The notes: a model not told the origin generated them from the sequence alone. A stretch of DNA of 64,000 nt from Odontocerum albicorne (GCA_949825065.1 OX463846.1:8017366-8081365); one strand, 5' to 3'. Positions 43,912 to 54,290 are shown, numbered from the stretch's first letter. Translations and numbers: made by a program.

Positions 43912-44135
43912 CTTCGTAACCAAGTTGAGAAGACGCCTGTTTTCTAATATTGGATTAGAAAACAGGCGTCTTCGATTACCCTAGGAACCTAGATAATTTT
44001 TAAGAAATGGATTCCAGTCAGAATCACTTAAGGCCTCTTAAACATATATTTGATTAGTGGTAAGAGATTACCACATTGGTAATAACTAATTAGTGGTAAG
44101 AGATTACCACATTGGTTGTACAGTATAATATAAGT
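43912..44135 (+). repeat. SINE-1 carrying an internal 45-bp palindrome
   Basis: The SINE-1 head (CGTAACCAAGTTGAGAAGACG), middle block and tail are present, and the tail segment TAGTGGTAAGAGATTACCAC is duplicated. Inside the head, 43929-43948 is repeated inverted at 43954-43973 with a 5-base spacer, and the arms (GAAGACGCCTGTTTTCTAAT) match perfectly. It would form a 20-bp hairpin. Confidence 0.75.
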
Positions 44136-44734
44136 GTATTACAACACAATCTTAGCTGATTATATGGCAATAATTTTTCATCAAAAATAGAACGTATGTT
44201 TTTTACTTAAAAATACGTTTCATTAATTTCCATAGAAATTAAATCTAACATCCCTTTCAACAGTTAATACAATTTTTTTTTCCAATATCCCATTTTCAAA
44301 CCAATGGCTATGGTTTTGTGACTGGTTTTATTTATACTGGCTTTGATTTTATGACTGATAAAGCGATAATTGTTACAATGGTTATTTTATCTTCCGCAGG
44401 CTTCCTTAGATATTTGGGTGAAATTGGAAAAAATATGTAATCATAAAAAAAGGTTAACAATCCCTTTTTCAATTTACAATTAATTTTACGTGCAAAGCAT
44501 GCGAGTTGTACGGTAAATGTGCTACAAAGAGTCGCTTGTTCCCTCGAACCTCCCCTCGAACAAGTTGGACTATTTTTTATCCAGGTATAAAAGTTATCGT
44601 ATCATGATTAAACCTTTAATTCGACTTCCAAAGTTCAATTAAGATCGAGTGAAAAGTTTTAAGTTCGATTCCTGGTGGAACCTGTAAAAAGGCTAAGGCT
44701 TTGTATTTTTAAGGCTTCTTAACATTATTATTGA
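44136..44734. other. AT-rich stretch, weak SINE-like scrap at 44640-44700
   Basis: AAGTTCGATTCCTGGTGGAAC near 44661 resembles a SINE-1 B box and its follow-up. The rest shows nothing. Confidence 0.4.
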
Positions 44735-44890
44735 TTTATTTATTGAAATGTCATCCAAATAACCAAACAAAAGTAAATAAATGAAATTACATGGTCATAT
44801 ATTTTTTTAAACATATATAAATGTGATATCATCAACCGATGGAAAAAGAAAGGGCTGAAAGAGACAAATGGCAAATTGGGATTGAAATAT
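44735..44890 (-). repeat. LINE-J 3'UTR fragment
   Basis: Plus-strand GATATCATCAACCGATGG and AAAAAGAAAGGGCTG match 2690-2720 of the LINE-J copy at 2461. The middle of the UTR is deleted. Confidence 0.55.
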
Positions 44891-44929
44891 AACTGACATA
44901 AATTTAATCACTGTTGGAAAAAAAAATTT

Positions 44930-45115
44930 AATCTAATAAGTAAGATATATGTCTTCCAGCCAGAGTGCTGCAAATTCCATTTCAGTTGGTCTCCGGATTA
45001 GTTTTTAAGAAAATCCAATCTAGTTTCCATTGAGAATATATTTCTGATTGGTTGAAAGAGGTCGTCATGTGGAAATAAACACAATGGATTTTACTATATA
45101 CGAGTATGTTATATA
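44930..45115 (+). repeat. SINE-1, degenerate copy
   Basis: ATGTCTTCCAGCCAGAGTG, then TTCCATTTCAGTTGG, a T/A linker, CCAATCTAGTTTCC and TCTGATTGGTTGAAAGAGG follow the family order. Confidence 0.6.
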
Positions 45116-45149
45116 TTATAATAAATGAAAAAAAAAGAAAATAATACTG

Positions 45150-45400
45150 GTTGTAATTTGTTTTATCAAACACTGTTTATTCCACTTTATGTAACGGTGT
45201 AACCCAACCTGTTTTAAGGTTTTTCACCTCGTGATCAGGGAGCACAAACAAGACTTGTTTATGTTCCCTGATTATGAGGTGAAAACTTTAAAAACGGTTG
45301 ACTTATACCATTTCATAAAGTGGAATAAAGAGTGTTTAATAAAACAAATTACAATGTCCTTAAACCTCTAGAATGTTAATGCCTTAACTATAAACAATAT
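45150..45400. mobile_element. PLE-end palindrome
   Basis: Two about 100-bp arms, each a PLE terminal repeat, meet head to head at about 45253 (ACAAACAAGACTTGTTTATG). Outer ends read TTTGTTTTATCAAACACTG on the left and the mirror AGTGTTTAATAAAACAAATT on the right. The right side continues into ATGTTAATGCCTTAACTAT, a flank seen beside other copies. No coding capacity. Confidence 0.85.
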
Positions 45401-45494
45401 AATACTGGTTGGTTAAAAAAAATATGACAACAATCTTGCCAGTACGTACTTTTTACAACATAAATGTAATATGATACAATTTTTAGACTAGAAC

Positions 45495-45609
45495 AGACAA
45501 GTATTTTGTGAAACACATAGACAAGTATTTTGTGAAACACATAGACAAGTATTTTGTGAAACACATAGACAAGTATTTTGTGAAACACATAGACAAGTAT
45601 TTTGTGAAA
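45495..45609. repeat. 24-bp tandem repeat, nearly five copies
   Basis: The unit is AGACAAGTATTTTGTGAAAC plus ACAT, with identical copies. The period is a multiple of three, so both strands stay open. Confidence 0.93.
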
Positions 45610-46681
45610 GATCATTTTTCCATTTCTAGGACCCAAGAAAATATACGACATTCATTAGTTATATTAAACTTGAACATAAAATCTCTAGATTTTTCTTGAA
45701 GTCTTACTTACTTTCCCCTACAGTTGTAGAATCCATAATAGGAAAAATTTCGGATTCTTTTTCAATTCTAAAGGTAATTCACTTTTCCAATAAGAAAGAG
45801 AAGATGTCGCATATCCGATGAAACATTATATTCGACGTTGGATTACATTCCTCTCAGATGACATTTGAAAAAAAGGATAATAAATTTTACGACAACTTAG
45901 ATCCGTTTATCTTTTATAACTTTGTATTCCATTCAAATAAAAGTGTCATATTTTCAACGGTTGACCTGATTTCATGCCAAGTTTGCGTTGAAAAGAAAAT
46001 TGATTTTTTTTCTATTACATCTGTAAAAAAAATATCGAAGTTTTCAAAATTAGTAAAATATTTTAGATCTCAGAGGTTATTTTATAAGGGGTCAAAGTTT
46101 AGTTAGAATCGTTGATTTTTTTTACGTATTTCCAGTATTTCAAAGAAGATTTTTTTAATTTGGAAAAACTGATAAACATCAGCCATTATACCCGTAACAC
46201 TCATCAACGTGTTTGTCCCTAATTAAATTACCCTTATTTTTATATTAGTAAAAATAGTAACAAAATTAAAAAATAATTTTAGTTTTATATATATTTTCAC
46301 TGCATCTTATCAAATAGGTCAATATATTAAATATATAATTTGCTTGAATATTCTTTTCCGTATCCAAATGTACCTAAACTCGTTTCACATTCATGTTTCC
46401 AGTTGTACATAATTTCTTTTTAGCTTTATTCAACAAAGAATTATAGGACTGCAGAGGCAAGTTCAGAGCATTAGCACAGCGTTAAGTCATAATTGTAAAT
46501 CTTTTCCTGCAATTTTTCGCCTTTTTCCTTCGGATCCTAACAACTCATGCATTCATTAACATAAGATATTCAATGTGGCATTTCATGACTTTCTTTCAAA
46601 AATTTATTTTTTACAAATATCAATAACAAGCTTTTTTTATCCAAAAAAAATTAATTTTACTTTGAGTAAGTGTACATATAT
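45610..46681. other. AT-rich stretch, nothing recognised
   Basis: An 82-codon plus frame (45858-46106) has biased Lys/Phe/Ser composition and no motif. Confidence 0.45.
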
Positions 46682-46835
46682 TGAATTTTACTTTATGAAA
46701 GTGTGTATTGGATTTTATTGTGTGGAAGTGTATATTGGACTTCGCTTTGTAGAAGTGTATGTTGAATTTTACTTTGTGGAAAAGTGTATTGGATTTTACT
46801 TTGTGAAAATGTCATTAGGATTTTACTTAGTGGTA
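46682..46835. repeat. Diverged tandem repeat, 27-30-bp period, about five copies
   Basis: Units resemble TTGGATTTTACTTTGTGGAA then GTGTA. Substitutions are common, which indicates an older array than its neighbours. Confidence 0.7.
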
Positions 46836-47091
46836 TTAACTTTGTTTTTCTATAAAACTTAAACACCCCAAAATGTGTCACCTTCTATCCATGAATTTCT
46901 TCATGTTCAATCACGAGTATCTCGGTTCATCAAAAGAATAATGTTAAGATCTAGAATTAAATAATTCATGTTTTATTGGAAGTTTGTGGAGGTCTACATA
47001 GAAACAAAAAAAATTATGAGGAGATTTTTTTTTCATTTCGGTCATTGATTTTTATTTTATTTCGGTTAAAACCTTAATATATCTTTCGTAT

Positions 47092-47275
47092 ATTATTTAT
47101 AGTTAAGACATTAACATTGTGGAAGTTTAAAAATATTGTAATTTGTTTTATCAAACACTGTTTATTCAACTTTATCAAATCAGGGGAGCACAAACAAGTT
47201 TTGTTTATGTTCCCTGATTGACGAGGTGAGCACCTTGAAACCCGTAGGGTTTTACCGTTACATAAAAACTCGTAA
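47092..47275. mobile_element. PLE-end palindrome with a deleted arm
   Basis: The left flank TTAAGACATTAACATTGTGG precedes the arm TTTGTTTTATCAAACACTG. About 45 bases of the left arm are missing between TTTATC and CAGGGGAGC. The right arm runs to CCGTTACATAAA and then stops before the usual end. Confidence 0.75.
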
Positions 47276-47329
47276 AGAAATATATAATGAAACAAGAAAT
47301 AAGTATTTAACAAAAACGCCTCCATTCTC

Positions 47330-47620
47330 GAAGAGCTGAGAGTTACTAATATTGTAGATCGTCGATAATATACCGTCAACGAGTCCTCCGATTATTTGGG
47401 TTCGAGTCAGTTTGGAGAAGCATGGAAGGAGTCTACTCACAAGAGTAAGAGCTCTAATGCGTTGGAATGAAGAAGTAGGAGACCCAACAGGATTATCCGA
47501 TAACAGCTTCGAACTGCGATGTGCAGAGAAGGATAGAAAGGAAGGAGTCGTCACAGTCTATCCATGGAAGTCACAATGCTCAGTCATGAGCTACATAATA
47601 ATATGATGATTATTAACTCC
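47330..47620 (+). pseudogene. LINE-E-type C-terminus
   Basis: A frame reads RALMRWNEEVGDPTG, then LRCAEKDRKEG, resembling the RW..D(I/L)...A.DR..WR ending of insect RTs. It ends GTCACAATGCTCAGTCATGAG, the same terminal box as the LINE-E copy ending at 19995. Broken by frameshift. Confidence 0.5.
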
Positions 47621-47799
47621 CATAAAAAAGCTCGATACGTTTTCTTTAAAATATTCCTGAAATCCGGTACCCCATTTAAAAGAGGCAACCCGCTTTGTAA
47701 AGGAAAAGTACTTAGTAAGTTTGTTCAATTTATAGTAAATCTAAATATAATAGATTAATATATCAGTATCTTTAATAGTTTACGAAAACATATACTTTC

Positions 47800-48035
47800 A
47801 AACACAGTTGGATTAAATATTACTTATATCATCAATTAAAAGATACGCGAACACTATATCGAAATCTAAATTACTTGAGATATTTAACGTTTTGTTTTAG
47901 CAGTTATTTTTTCCAATACAGTTGGTTTAGATATTACTTATATCAGCAATCAAAAGATACGCGAACATTATATCGAAATCTAAATTACTTGAGACATCTA
48001 ATGTTGTGTTTTAGCAGTTATTTTTTTATACAATA
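47800..48035. repeat. Direct duplication, about 118-bp period
   Basis: CAGTTGGATTAAATATTAC at about 47802 and CAGTTGGTTTAGATATTAC at about 47920 begin two copies, both containing AAAAGATACGCGAACA and TTTTAGCAGTTATTTTTT. About 90% alike by eye. Confidence 0.85.
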
Positions 48036-48555
48036 AATACCAAACAAATGCTGATATATTAAAGTTAAGAAAAGAAAAATTGTCTTCATATTAACTCTTC
48101 CGTTTATATGCAAAGATATGCCGTTTGTTGTCTCCCAAGCTTTATGATTCGATTACATAACATTCAATAATTTTTCTTGACTTGATAATTTTAATATTTC
48201 CTCCTTTTTGATTTAGCGCTGCACATAACATAATATACCAAAACCAAGTACTGAACAAAATGTTTATTGAATTTTTCTGAGTTTTTGTGTTACATTCCTT
48301 TTACACTTTGCAAAGAAAGTAAATATCAAATTGCAGTTTTACTGGCACAAGACTCCTGGCAGGTTGCCGAATTGAGGGGTTGCGACAGGCCCAGGTAAAG
48401 GGGTGGTTACTTTGTTTGTCCAGTGAGACGGTCCTAATTCTAAGTTTAAGTGTTTATCACAATACTGAAACTTATTTTCAATTATTCGGAGGGCCATCAT
48501 GTTTTCAAAAATGGGTAACTAATGATTCATTTAATCATCATTTCAACAATTTAAA
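48036..48555. other. Stretch without recognised feature
   Basis: 48330-48440 is less AT-rich but no frame or relative is apparent. Confidence 0.45.
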
Positions 48556-48990
48556 ATGAAGAAACACTGACAAAACACATATATAGTGCAATGTGAGTAG
48601 AAGACGTGGTAAAGGAAGACCAAAAAATATGTTTAGATCATGTGTTTTATATTTTAAAAGAAAGAAATATAAAAGTCTGAAAAATCGTAGGAGTTGTGTA
48701 AAAAGGTGTATTAATGAGAGATGCATGGCCGCGCGGTAACGCACTGGACTTCCGTGCGGAAGGTCGTCAGTTCGAACCCCGCGCTGTGCTACTCCCCTCG
48801 AATAACATGCATTTTTTTCCGACTAGTGTTCGGGGGAGAAAGATACACATAACTTCGGTCATATATATTTATTTTAAAGTAGAAGAAGCGAAAGATGTGC
48901 GTCATGATAGGAAAGACTGGCGTTCTTTTCTATCTTTCTACCACGACCGGGAGAAAGTGTCATGGTACGTATGTATGTTTATCATTATAT
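48556..48990 (+). pseudogene. LINE-A 3' fragment split by SINE-2
   Basis: Before 48716: ATATAGTGCAATGTGAGTAG and AAGACGTGGTAAAGGAAGAC, the coding block for GRRGKGRPKN. After 48880: GAAGAAGCGAAAGATGTGCG and TTTCTATCTTTCTACCACG, the family end. The two parts join in register once the SINE is removed. Confidence 0.7.
48716..48880 (+). repeat. SINE-2 inserted in LINE-A
   Basis: This copy has CATGGCCGCGCGGTAACGC and AGTTCGAACCCCGCGCTG, with the tail ending in a T/A-rich run. It is close to the copies at 43178 and 61857. Clear target duplications were not found. Confidence 0.8.
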
Positions 48991-49004
48991 GAACGGGCTA
49001 CCTC

Positions 49005-49200
49005 CGTGGTCTAGGTGATAGGACGTCTGTCATCAAATCCGGGGTTGCGTGTTTGATTCCTATTGATACTCCGATTGAAAAAAAGAAGGCATCCAGTCTG
49101 GTTTTTAATGAAAACTTATTTAATTTCTTTCTTATTAAGGGTAAGAGATTGTCACGTGCTAATAAACTCGCCAGGTGATATTGTATATCATGAAAATTGA
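49005..49200 (+). repeat. SINE-1 copy
   Basis: CTACCTCCGTGGTCTAGGTG, ATCCGGGGTTGCGTGTTTG, ATTCCTATTGATACTCC, GGCATCCAGTCTGG and GGGTAAGAGATTGTCACG are all in place. The tail ends AAACTCGCCAGGTGATATTG. Confidence 0.75.
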
Positions 49201-49333
49201 ATACAATAACATGGACAGACAAACAGACAAACAATTGTCTATATTAGATATATTCTATTAATTTAATAAATTAGATTTATTTTTGTTACCACACTCCGAA
49301 ACAAATAGCAATCATAATTCTTTAAAAATTAGT

Positions 49334-49965
49334 TAATCATAGTATAAATAGGCCAAAACTCATACGACGGCTGTCTTCAAAGAAAGAATATGAGAATTGA
49401 ATTTTGAATACAAGAGAGCGAGAGAGGATTACTTGGATTCTCTCCGAAAGTAATTCGAAATTTGAATCTCGGTGGGTCCGTGATACTGAACGAAGTTTAA
49501 ATACCTACCTAACAATTTTTGAACCGGTGTAAAAGGGGAGACGATGTATAAATGATATATTATATATATAAACAAATTTAAGATTTATGAATATATATTT
49601 TCATAAATGTAGAATTTGTTTTACTTCTGTGAATATTTCACGGGTTGCAACTAGTCATATTATAAATAGGTCAAAACCCGTACGACGGCTGTCGTCAATG
49701 AAAGAATACGAGAATTCAATTTTGAGTAGAAGAGAGCGAGAGAGAAATACTTGGATTTTCTCCGAAAGTAATTTGAATCTCGGTGGGTCCGTGATACTGA
49801 ACGAAGTTTAAATACCTAGCTAACAATTTTTGAACCGGTGTAAAAGGGGACGATTTATAAATGATATATATAAACAAATTTTACATTTATGAATATATAT
49901 TTTCATAAATGTAGAATTTGTTTTACTTCTGTGAATATTTCACGGGCTGCAACTAGTGTGTAATA
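49334..49965. repeat. About 320-bp tandem duplication
   Basis: The two copies (about 49334-49650 and about 49655-49965) share ACGACGGCTGTC, GGTGGGTCCGTGATACTG, TTTTTGAACCGGTGTAAAAG and TTTCACGGG, with about 90% or better agreement. Each contains an AGAGAGCGAGAGAG run. No coding is evident, though the second copy holds a 74-codon frame. Confidence 0.9.
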
Positions 49966-50185
49966 ATTCCTTAAAATTTTGTATTCAAATATATTCTCGT
50001 TTCTTTTTAGACACACAATAAAGGATTTTTTTAAATATATAACTCAAAACCGAAACAGAATAATCACACTAGTTCCAAGGAGCGATACCCAGTATAGAAT
50101 TTGATGAAAAGTTGATTTTATTGAAATCGGAGTTCATTAAATAGAGGATTAAATAAATATTTTAATACACGTTGATTAACCTTTC

Positions 50186-50468
50186 GGCGGGTGATGCAAT
50201 CTTGTAATTCGGCGGGTGATGCAGTCTTGTAATTCTTTACGGCGGGGGATGCAGTCTTGTAATTCTTTACGGCGGGGGATGCAGTCTTGTAATTCGGCGG
50301 GTGATGCAGTCTTGTAATTCTTTACGGCGGGGGATGCAGTCTTGTAATTCTTTACGGCGGGGGATGCAGTCTTGTAATTCGGCGGGTGATGCAGTCTTGT
50401 AATTCTTTACGGCGGGGGATGCAGTCTTGTAATTCTTTACGGCGGGGGATGCAGTCTTGTAATTCTTT
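50186..50468. repeat. GC-rich minisatellite with 85-bp higher-order unit
   Basis: Basic units are 30 bp (GGCGGGGGATGCAGTCTTG plus TAATTCTTTAC) or 25 bp (the same lacking TTTAC). They repeat in the order 30-30-25, giving an 85-bp higher-order unit about three times. The G-rich GGCGGGGG blocks contrast strongly with the AT-rich flanks. Confidence 0.93.
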
Positions 50469-50956
50469 AATGTTTTGTTTTCTTTATGAGTTTACTTTAA
50501 ATTTATCTCTCTCCTTACATTTTTCGATTTATTTTATTTATGTGTATTTCAATTTATGTTTTTTTATTGCTTCGTGTGTAAAAATACTTTTAAAATGAAA
50601 TATTCTATGGAAACCACACTGAACTAGATAAAGTCATGTATAATCTGTAAAATTAACTCAAAATATTGTTTGTTTTCTAATAAACGTTTAAATAAAAAAA
50701 GATAAACTATCATTTAACTCTATTCAACTCTACATATGTTGTTATAGTTCTCCCTTAACAAATTAGACCCTTCGTATTCAACATATCGTCCCACATGGCG
50801 CAAAATTTAAATTTAAACGACTATTACATATAATGAATTGTTTTTGAGTTTTTTTTTTTATAGACTGATTAAAAATAAATTCTTAGTAAAGCTTAATTTA
50901 TCAAGACGCCGTAAAGCGCTTAAGATCGCCATGACTGAAGGAAGAAATAGGATACC
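50469..50956. other. AT-rich stretch, nothing recognised
   Basis: No frame or relatives were identified. Confidence 0.5.
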
Positions 50957-50998
50957 GTAATTTATTTTTAACAAACACCGTTTATTCCACTTTTTTCT

Positions 50999-51043
50999 GA
51001 CGGTATAACCCTACCGGTTTCAAAGCTTTTACCTCATCTTCAG
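50999..51043 (-). ncRNA. Candidate hammerhead core, left terminal repeat
   Basis: CTGAAGA, GAAA and GTC lie in the same order and spacing as at 20178-20222. In the intervening stem the left side is partly changed (GAGG/TTTG-like), so pairing is weaker here. Confidence 0.4.
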
Positions 51044-51095
51044 GGGAGTACAAACAAGACTAAATGCTGTTCGAATTGGCACCGACATAGACACT

Positions 51096-51770
51096 TCAAC
51101 GGTTGGAGGCGGGAGGGGTGAGGGGAAGGCTAGGTATAATTTCGGCCAGGAGCGGGGAGATTTTGGGGAAATAACTATTCAACAGATGCTCCGATCGGTG
51201 TACTGACTTACAAATTTCTAGGGCCTCTAATCTGTCCAATTTATTTCCGTTGCCGCTAATATGTAAGAATTTGGCATCATCGATAGAAAAAGTATGATTC
51301 TCACGGTGACAATGATTAGCCATTTCAGAATAAATTAGAGGATTTGTTAAGGCAGATTGGTGTTCACGAAATCTCTTTTCAAAAGATCTTCCTGTCTTTC
51401 CTATATAGAAATTATCACAGTCAGCACATAAAAGTTTATACACACCGCTTTTGCTAAGTATTCCATTTTTGCCTTTCCCATTAAATAAGAGTTTCCGGAG
51501 ATTAAAGTTAGTGTAAAAAGCTGGCTTTATGTGACTTGGAATATTTTTGGTTATTTCATTTGATATATTTTTTATAAATAGGACTTTGCTCCATTTATAG
51601 GTATGCTTATAGGTGTCGTTAAATATATAATCTTTTATAAGTTTCTCTTTTGTTTTGTTTTTTAAAAGTGAATCAATGAGGCTTCCAGGATAGCCATTAT
51701 TTGTAGCAATTTTTTTGATGGTTATTAATTCCTTTTTAAAATTGTCGTCGGTTAATGGGACACCCCTCCC
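51096..51770 (-). pseudogene. PLE connector and GIY-YIG endonuclease remnant
   Basis: From the junction at about 51770 the minus strand appears open through VPLTDDNFKKELITIKK, GVYKLLCADCDNFYIGKTGR and RLEALEICKS to the stop at 51096. It equals residues of about 215-424 of the protein at 20309-21583, with few changes, and all GIY-YIG signature residues are kept. There is no start codon upstream and no RT, so it is a fragment. It could still supply endonuclease sequence if read through from elsewhere, but nothing supports that. Confidence 0.82.
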
Positions 51771-51837
51771 GCCTCCAACCGTTGAAGTGTCTATGTCGGT
51801 GCCAATTCGAACAGCATTTAGCCTTGTTTGTGCTCCC

Positions 51838-51882
51838 CTGAAGATGAGGTGAAAGCCTTGAAACCGGTAGGGTTATACCGTC
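51838..51882 (+). ncRNA. Candidate hammerhead core, inverted terminal repeat
   Basis: The plus strand reads CTGAAGA, GAGG/CCTT stem, GAAA, CGGTA/TACCG stem and GTC. It is identical in layout to 20178-20222. Confidence 0.48.
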
Positions 51883-51991
51883 ATAAAAAAGTGGAATAAA
51901 CAGTGTTTGTTAAAAATAAATTACAATGTCTTTAAACCTCCACAACGTTAATGCCTTAACTATAAACAACAAATAGGATACCTTTGATGTT

Positions 51992-52036
51992 TCTAAGTCC
52001 AGCACTGCGTAACAATTATGCAGTGCTGGATTTAGA
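51992..52036. repeat. Hairpin with 17-bp perfect arms
   Basis: TCTAAGTCCAGCACTGC (51992-52008) pairs with GCAGTGCTGGATTTAGA (52020-52036) with one G-T-type difference and an 11-base loop. Confidence 0.8.
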
Positions 52037-52239
52037 CACCATTGATGCAAAAATTGTAATGATAAGGTTATCTCCATATTTTTTTCATAAATGGGAAATG
52101 AATGTGAATGAAGAACTTTATTATGTAACATAATTATTTCACAACAATTAAATAAGGTGTATCAATTAATTTTGCCTAAAAAAATATCAGCTAGTTGGCG
52201 TATCAAAAATATCAACAAGTAATTATTACTGAATGTAAA

Positions 52240-52570
52240 CTTGAGACTGATGTATGAGTATTAAAAAAGATGAAGTTGAGCACTATGAAATGGTGTGGGC
52301 ATGTAGAATGAATAAATGAAGAAAGATCAACTAAACAAATAAACACTCGTAATGTAAATGTGAGTGAAAGGTGAGGTAGAGGAAGACCAAGAAAATTATG
52401 GTCAGCTCAAGAGGATATTTTGAAAAAAGAAATGTAAAAAGTCAATGAAATTGTATGATTTGTATGAGAAGGGGTTTGGATATAGAAGAAGTGAAAGGTG
52501 GGTGACGCGATAGAAAAGTCTCACGGTCTCACCTCTCCGCTTACCTTGATAGAAAAACAATGTAATGATA
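52240..52570 (+). pseudogene. LINE-A 3' fragment
   Basis: It begins at the equivalent of VLKKMKLSTMKWCGHV and continues with AATGTGAGTGAAAGG and GGTAGAGGAAGACCAAG (the RGRPRK codons). The terminus is CCTCTCCGCTTACCTTG. Several stops. Confidence 0.7.
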
Positions 52571-53224
52571 TGCCACTAGTTTACGCGACGATATAAAAGC
52601 TTCAAAACGCATAAATTATTTCGTGGAAAAATCGGTGTTAATTTTTAGATAACCTTTTAAGTTAAATGAACGATTATCATGTGCAAACATTCAATCTTGA
52701 GACTAACACGGTTTCATAAAAGCATTATTTATCTGTTTCCACCCTCTCTTCCTATTAAGCTATCTCTTCCAGACACGCCCCAAAAGTAAGGGATGAATAT
52801 TTCAAAAAAAAAATCTCACCCCCTAGTCGACCTTATTTTATTGGGTTTAATGTTGTTTTTTTGTAAAGTGACTAATTGACCCGCTGGCCCTGGGGTCGAT
52901 ATATCATCTTGGTAATTAACCCTTATTAGATTCCGTGACCCTTGTAATAAGATTTATGTTCTTTCTATAAAAACGCCGTGTTTGTATTGTGTCCGTGTTA
53001 ATTATTGAACTTTGCTGAGCATTCTTAATGGCCGATAGAAATATACGGTTATCCCTTTATCACGCTATATTCACACACACACAAAAATAACCATCGTATT
53101 TTATGGCTTTACTTTGCTTCATATGAATGCTTTGATTTTCAAAAAAGAAACGAGACTATGTCATGTTTATAGATGATGCTTGTTACAGTATTTATAAAAT
53201 CCTGAACTCAATGGGGAACTAGTC
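52571..53224. other. Stretch without recognised feature
   Basis: 52840-52960 is less AT-rich. No relative or frame. Confidence 0.45.
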
Positions 53225-53500
53225 ATATCTTTGATTTAGTCGATCCACCTTTCTGGAGACTGTCTTCTTGCTCGCCGCCCCTCAATAATTCCACAAACTA
53301 CCAGTTTGTCCAAACTTCTGTCATATCTTCTAGTAACATGTCCTAAGTATGTTAGTATTCTCTTTTTGTATGTCATTGACAGCCTTCCGTTGACCTGTAG
53401 ATTCTGAAATATTGACATCAGTGTGTTTTACAGTACATGAGATAAAAAAATCCAGGATATCTCTTTCGTTTTGGTCAGCATCCACGTCTTTACCCCTTAC
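53225..53500 (-). pseudogene. LINE-H C-terminus
   Basis: The minus frame 53236-53418 reads SIFQNLQVNGRLSMTYKKR, then ILTYLGHVTRRYDRSLDKLV and RRARRQSPERWID. This resembles the ILxxFGHxxRR...RGRSPxRWxDQ ending of a common insect RT family distinct from LINE-A. Upstream a few codons (FLSHVL) extend the match. Only the end remains. Confidence 0.65.
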
Positions 53501-54039
53501 TTATCAAACTCTGAATACTTAAAGTCAGTTATAAAGTGTTGTTTTTTAAAATGTACGTAATATTAAAACCGGTGTGTAAAGTAGGGAAGAAATGAAAACC
53601 CTGAGACGATTTGAACATGGTAAACGTATGATCTACAAAAGTCGAATAAACAAAAGTGTAATGCAAATACAAAATAAGGTTTAAAAGTTACAAATCTAAA
53701 TAAGTTAGAGTGTGTTTACACAGATACCACGCCCACCACATGGTCAGGTCATGTCACAGTTAAAATGTAAAAAAAATAAAACTGCGCGAAAAAGATGTGA
53801 AAAGCCCGGCAAAAGTTAATCAACATTTAAATGCTATGTACGAAGGTTCTTCTTCATTATATTATACAGTTAAAGATTAGGCCAAACAGCTTCACTTAAA
53901 CAGATAATCTATTGACGATGACCCTCGTCAAGGCAGACCAACAGAAATACTCACTCCAGAAACTTAATAGTTTTTCAGTAGTAGTGAAAAATTAACACAT
54001 CTTTTTTTAAATGTATTGAACTACATTACTTTTTAAATG
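53501..54039. other. AT-rich stretch, nothing recognised
   Basis: No repeat relatives identified. Confidence 0.45.
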
Positions 54040-54290
54040 TATTTAAATGTAAACTTGAATTTTACTACGTAGAAAGACCAAGATGAGGGGAAAAAGGACT
54101 ACAAGAGACAGATTGGTAAGCCACTGCGGGAGACTGGAGGTGTTGGAGGCGAGGATTAAAGGAGGCCAAAGACCGATATGAGCTGTAGAGCCATCGAAGA
54201 AGAAGAAGAAAGACCAAGAAAAGTTTATTTCGACCTTATGAATGAAATTTTGGAAGGAGAAAAGTAAAGAATAAGAAGGATTTATGAAAC
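54040..54290 (+). pseudogene. LINE-A 3' fragment split by a LINE scrap
   Basis: AGAAAGACCAAGA (54071-54083 and again 54207-54219) is the RGRPRK coding region. After the insertion the sequence continues TTTATTTCGACC, then AATGAAATTTTGGAAGG, the family's follow-up to that motif. Confidence 0.65.
54084..54206 (+). mobile_element. 123-bp 5'-truncated LINE insertion with 13-bp target duplication
   Basis: The insert ends in a GAAGAAGAAG tail, and a frame before it reads GLKEAKDRYEL. This fits the C-terminus of an RTE-like LINE with a GAA tail. The 13-base sequence AGAAAGACCAAGA flanks it on both sides as a direct repeat, the signature of target-primed reverse transcription. Confidence 0.72.

Larger units (their letters stand above)
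50957..51930 (-). mobile_element. Truncated PLE closed by an inverted terminal repeat
   Basis: The left terminal repeat (50957-51095) has the same orientation as in the copy at 20135. The coding remainder follows to about 51762, and there the sequence switches abruptly to an inverted copy of the element's own end (51763-51930), starting with the CCCTCCCGCCTCC block. The whole unit is thus flanked by about 150-bp inverted repeats, and the RT part is missing. Downstream flank ATGTCTTTAAACCTCC is the same as beside the palindromes at 45150 and 62700. Confidence 0.88.
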
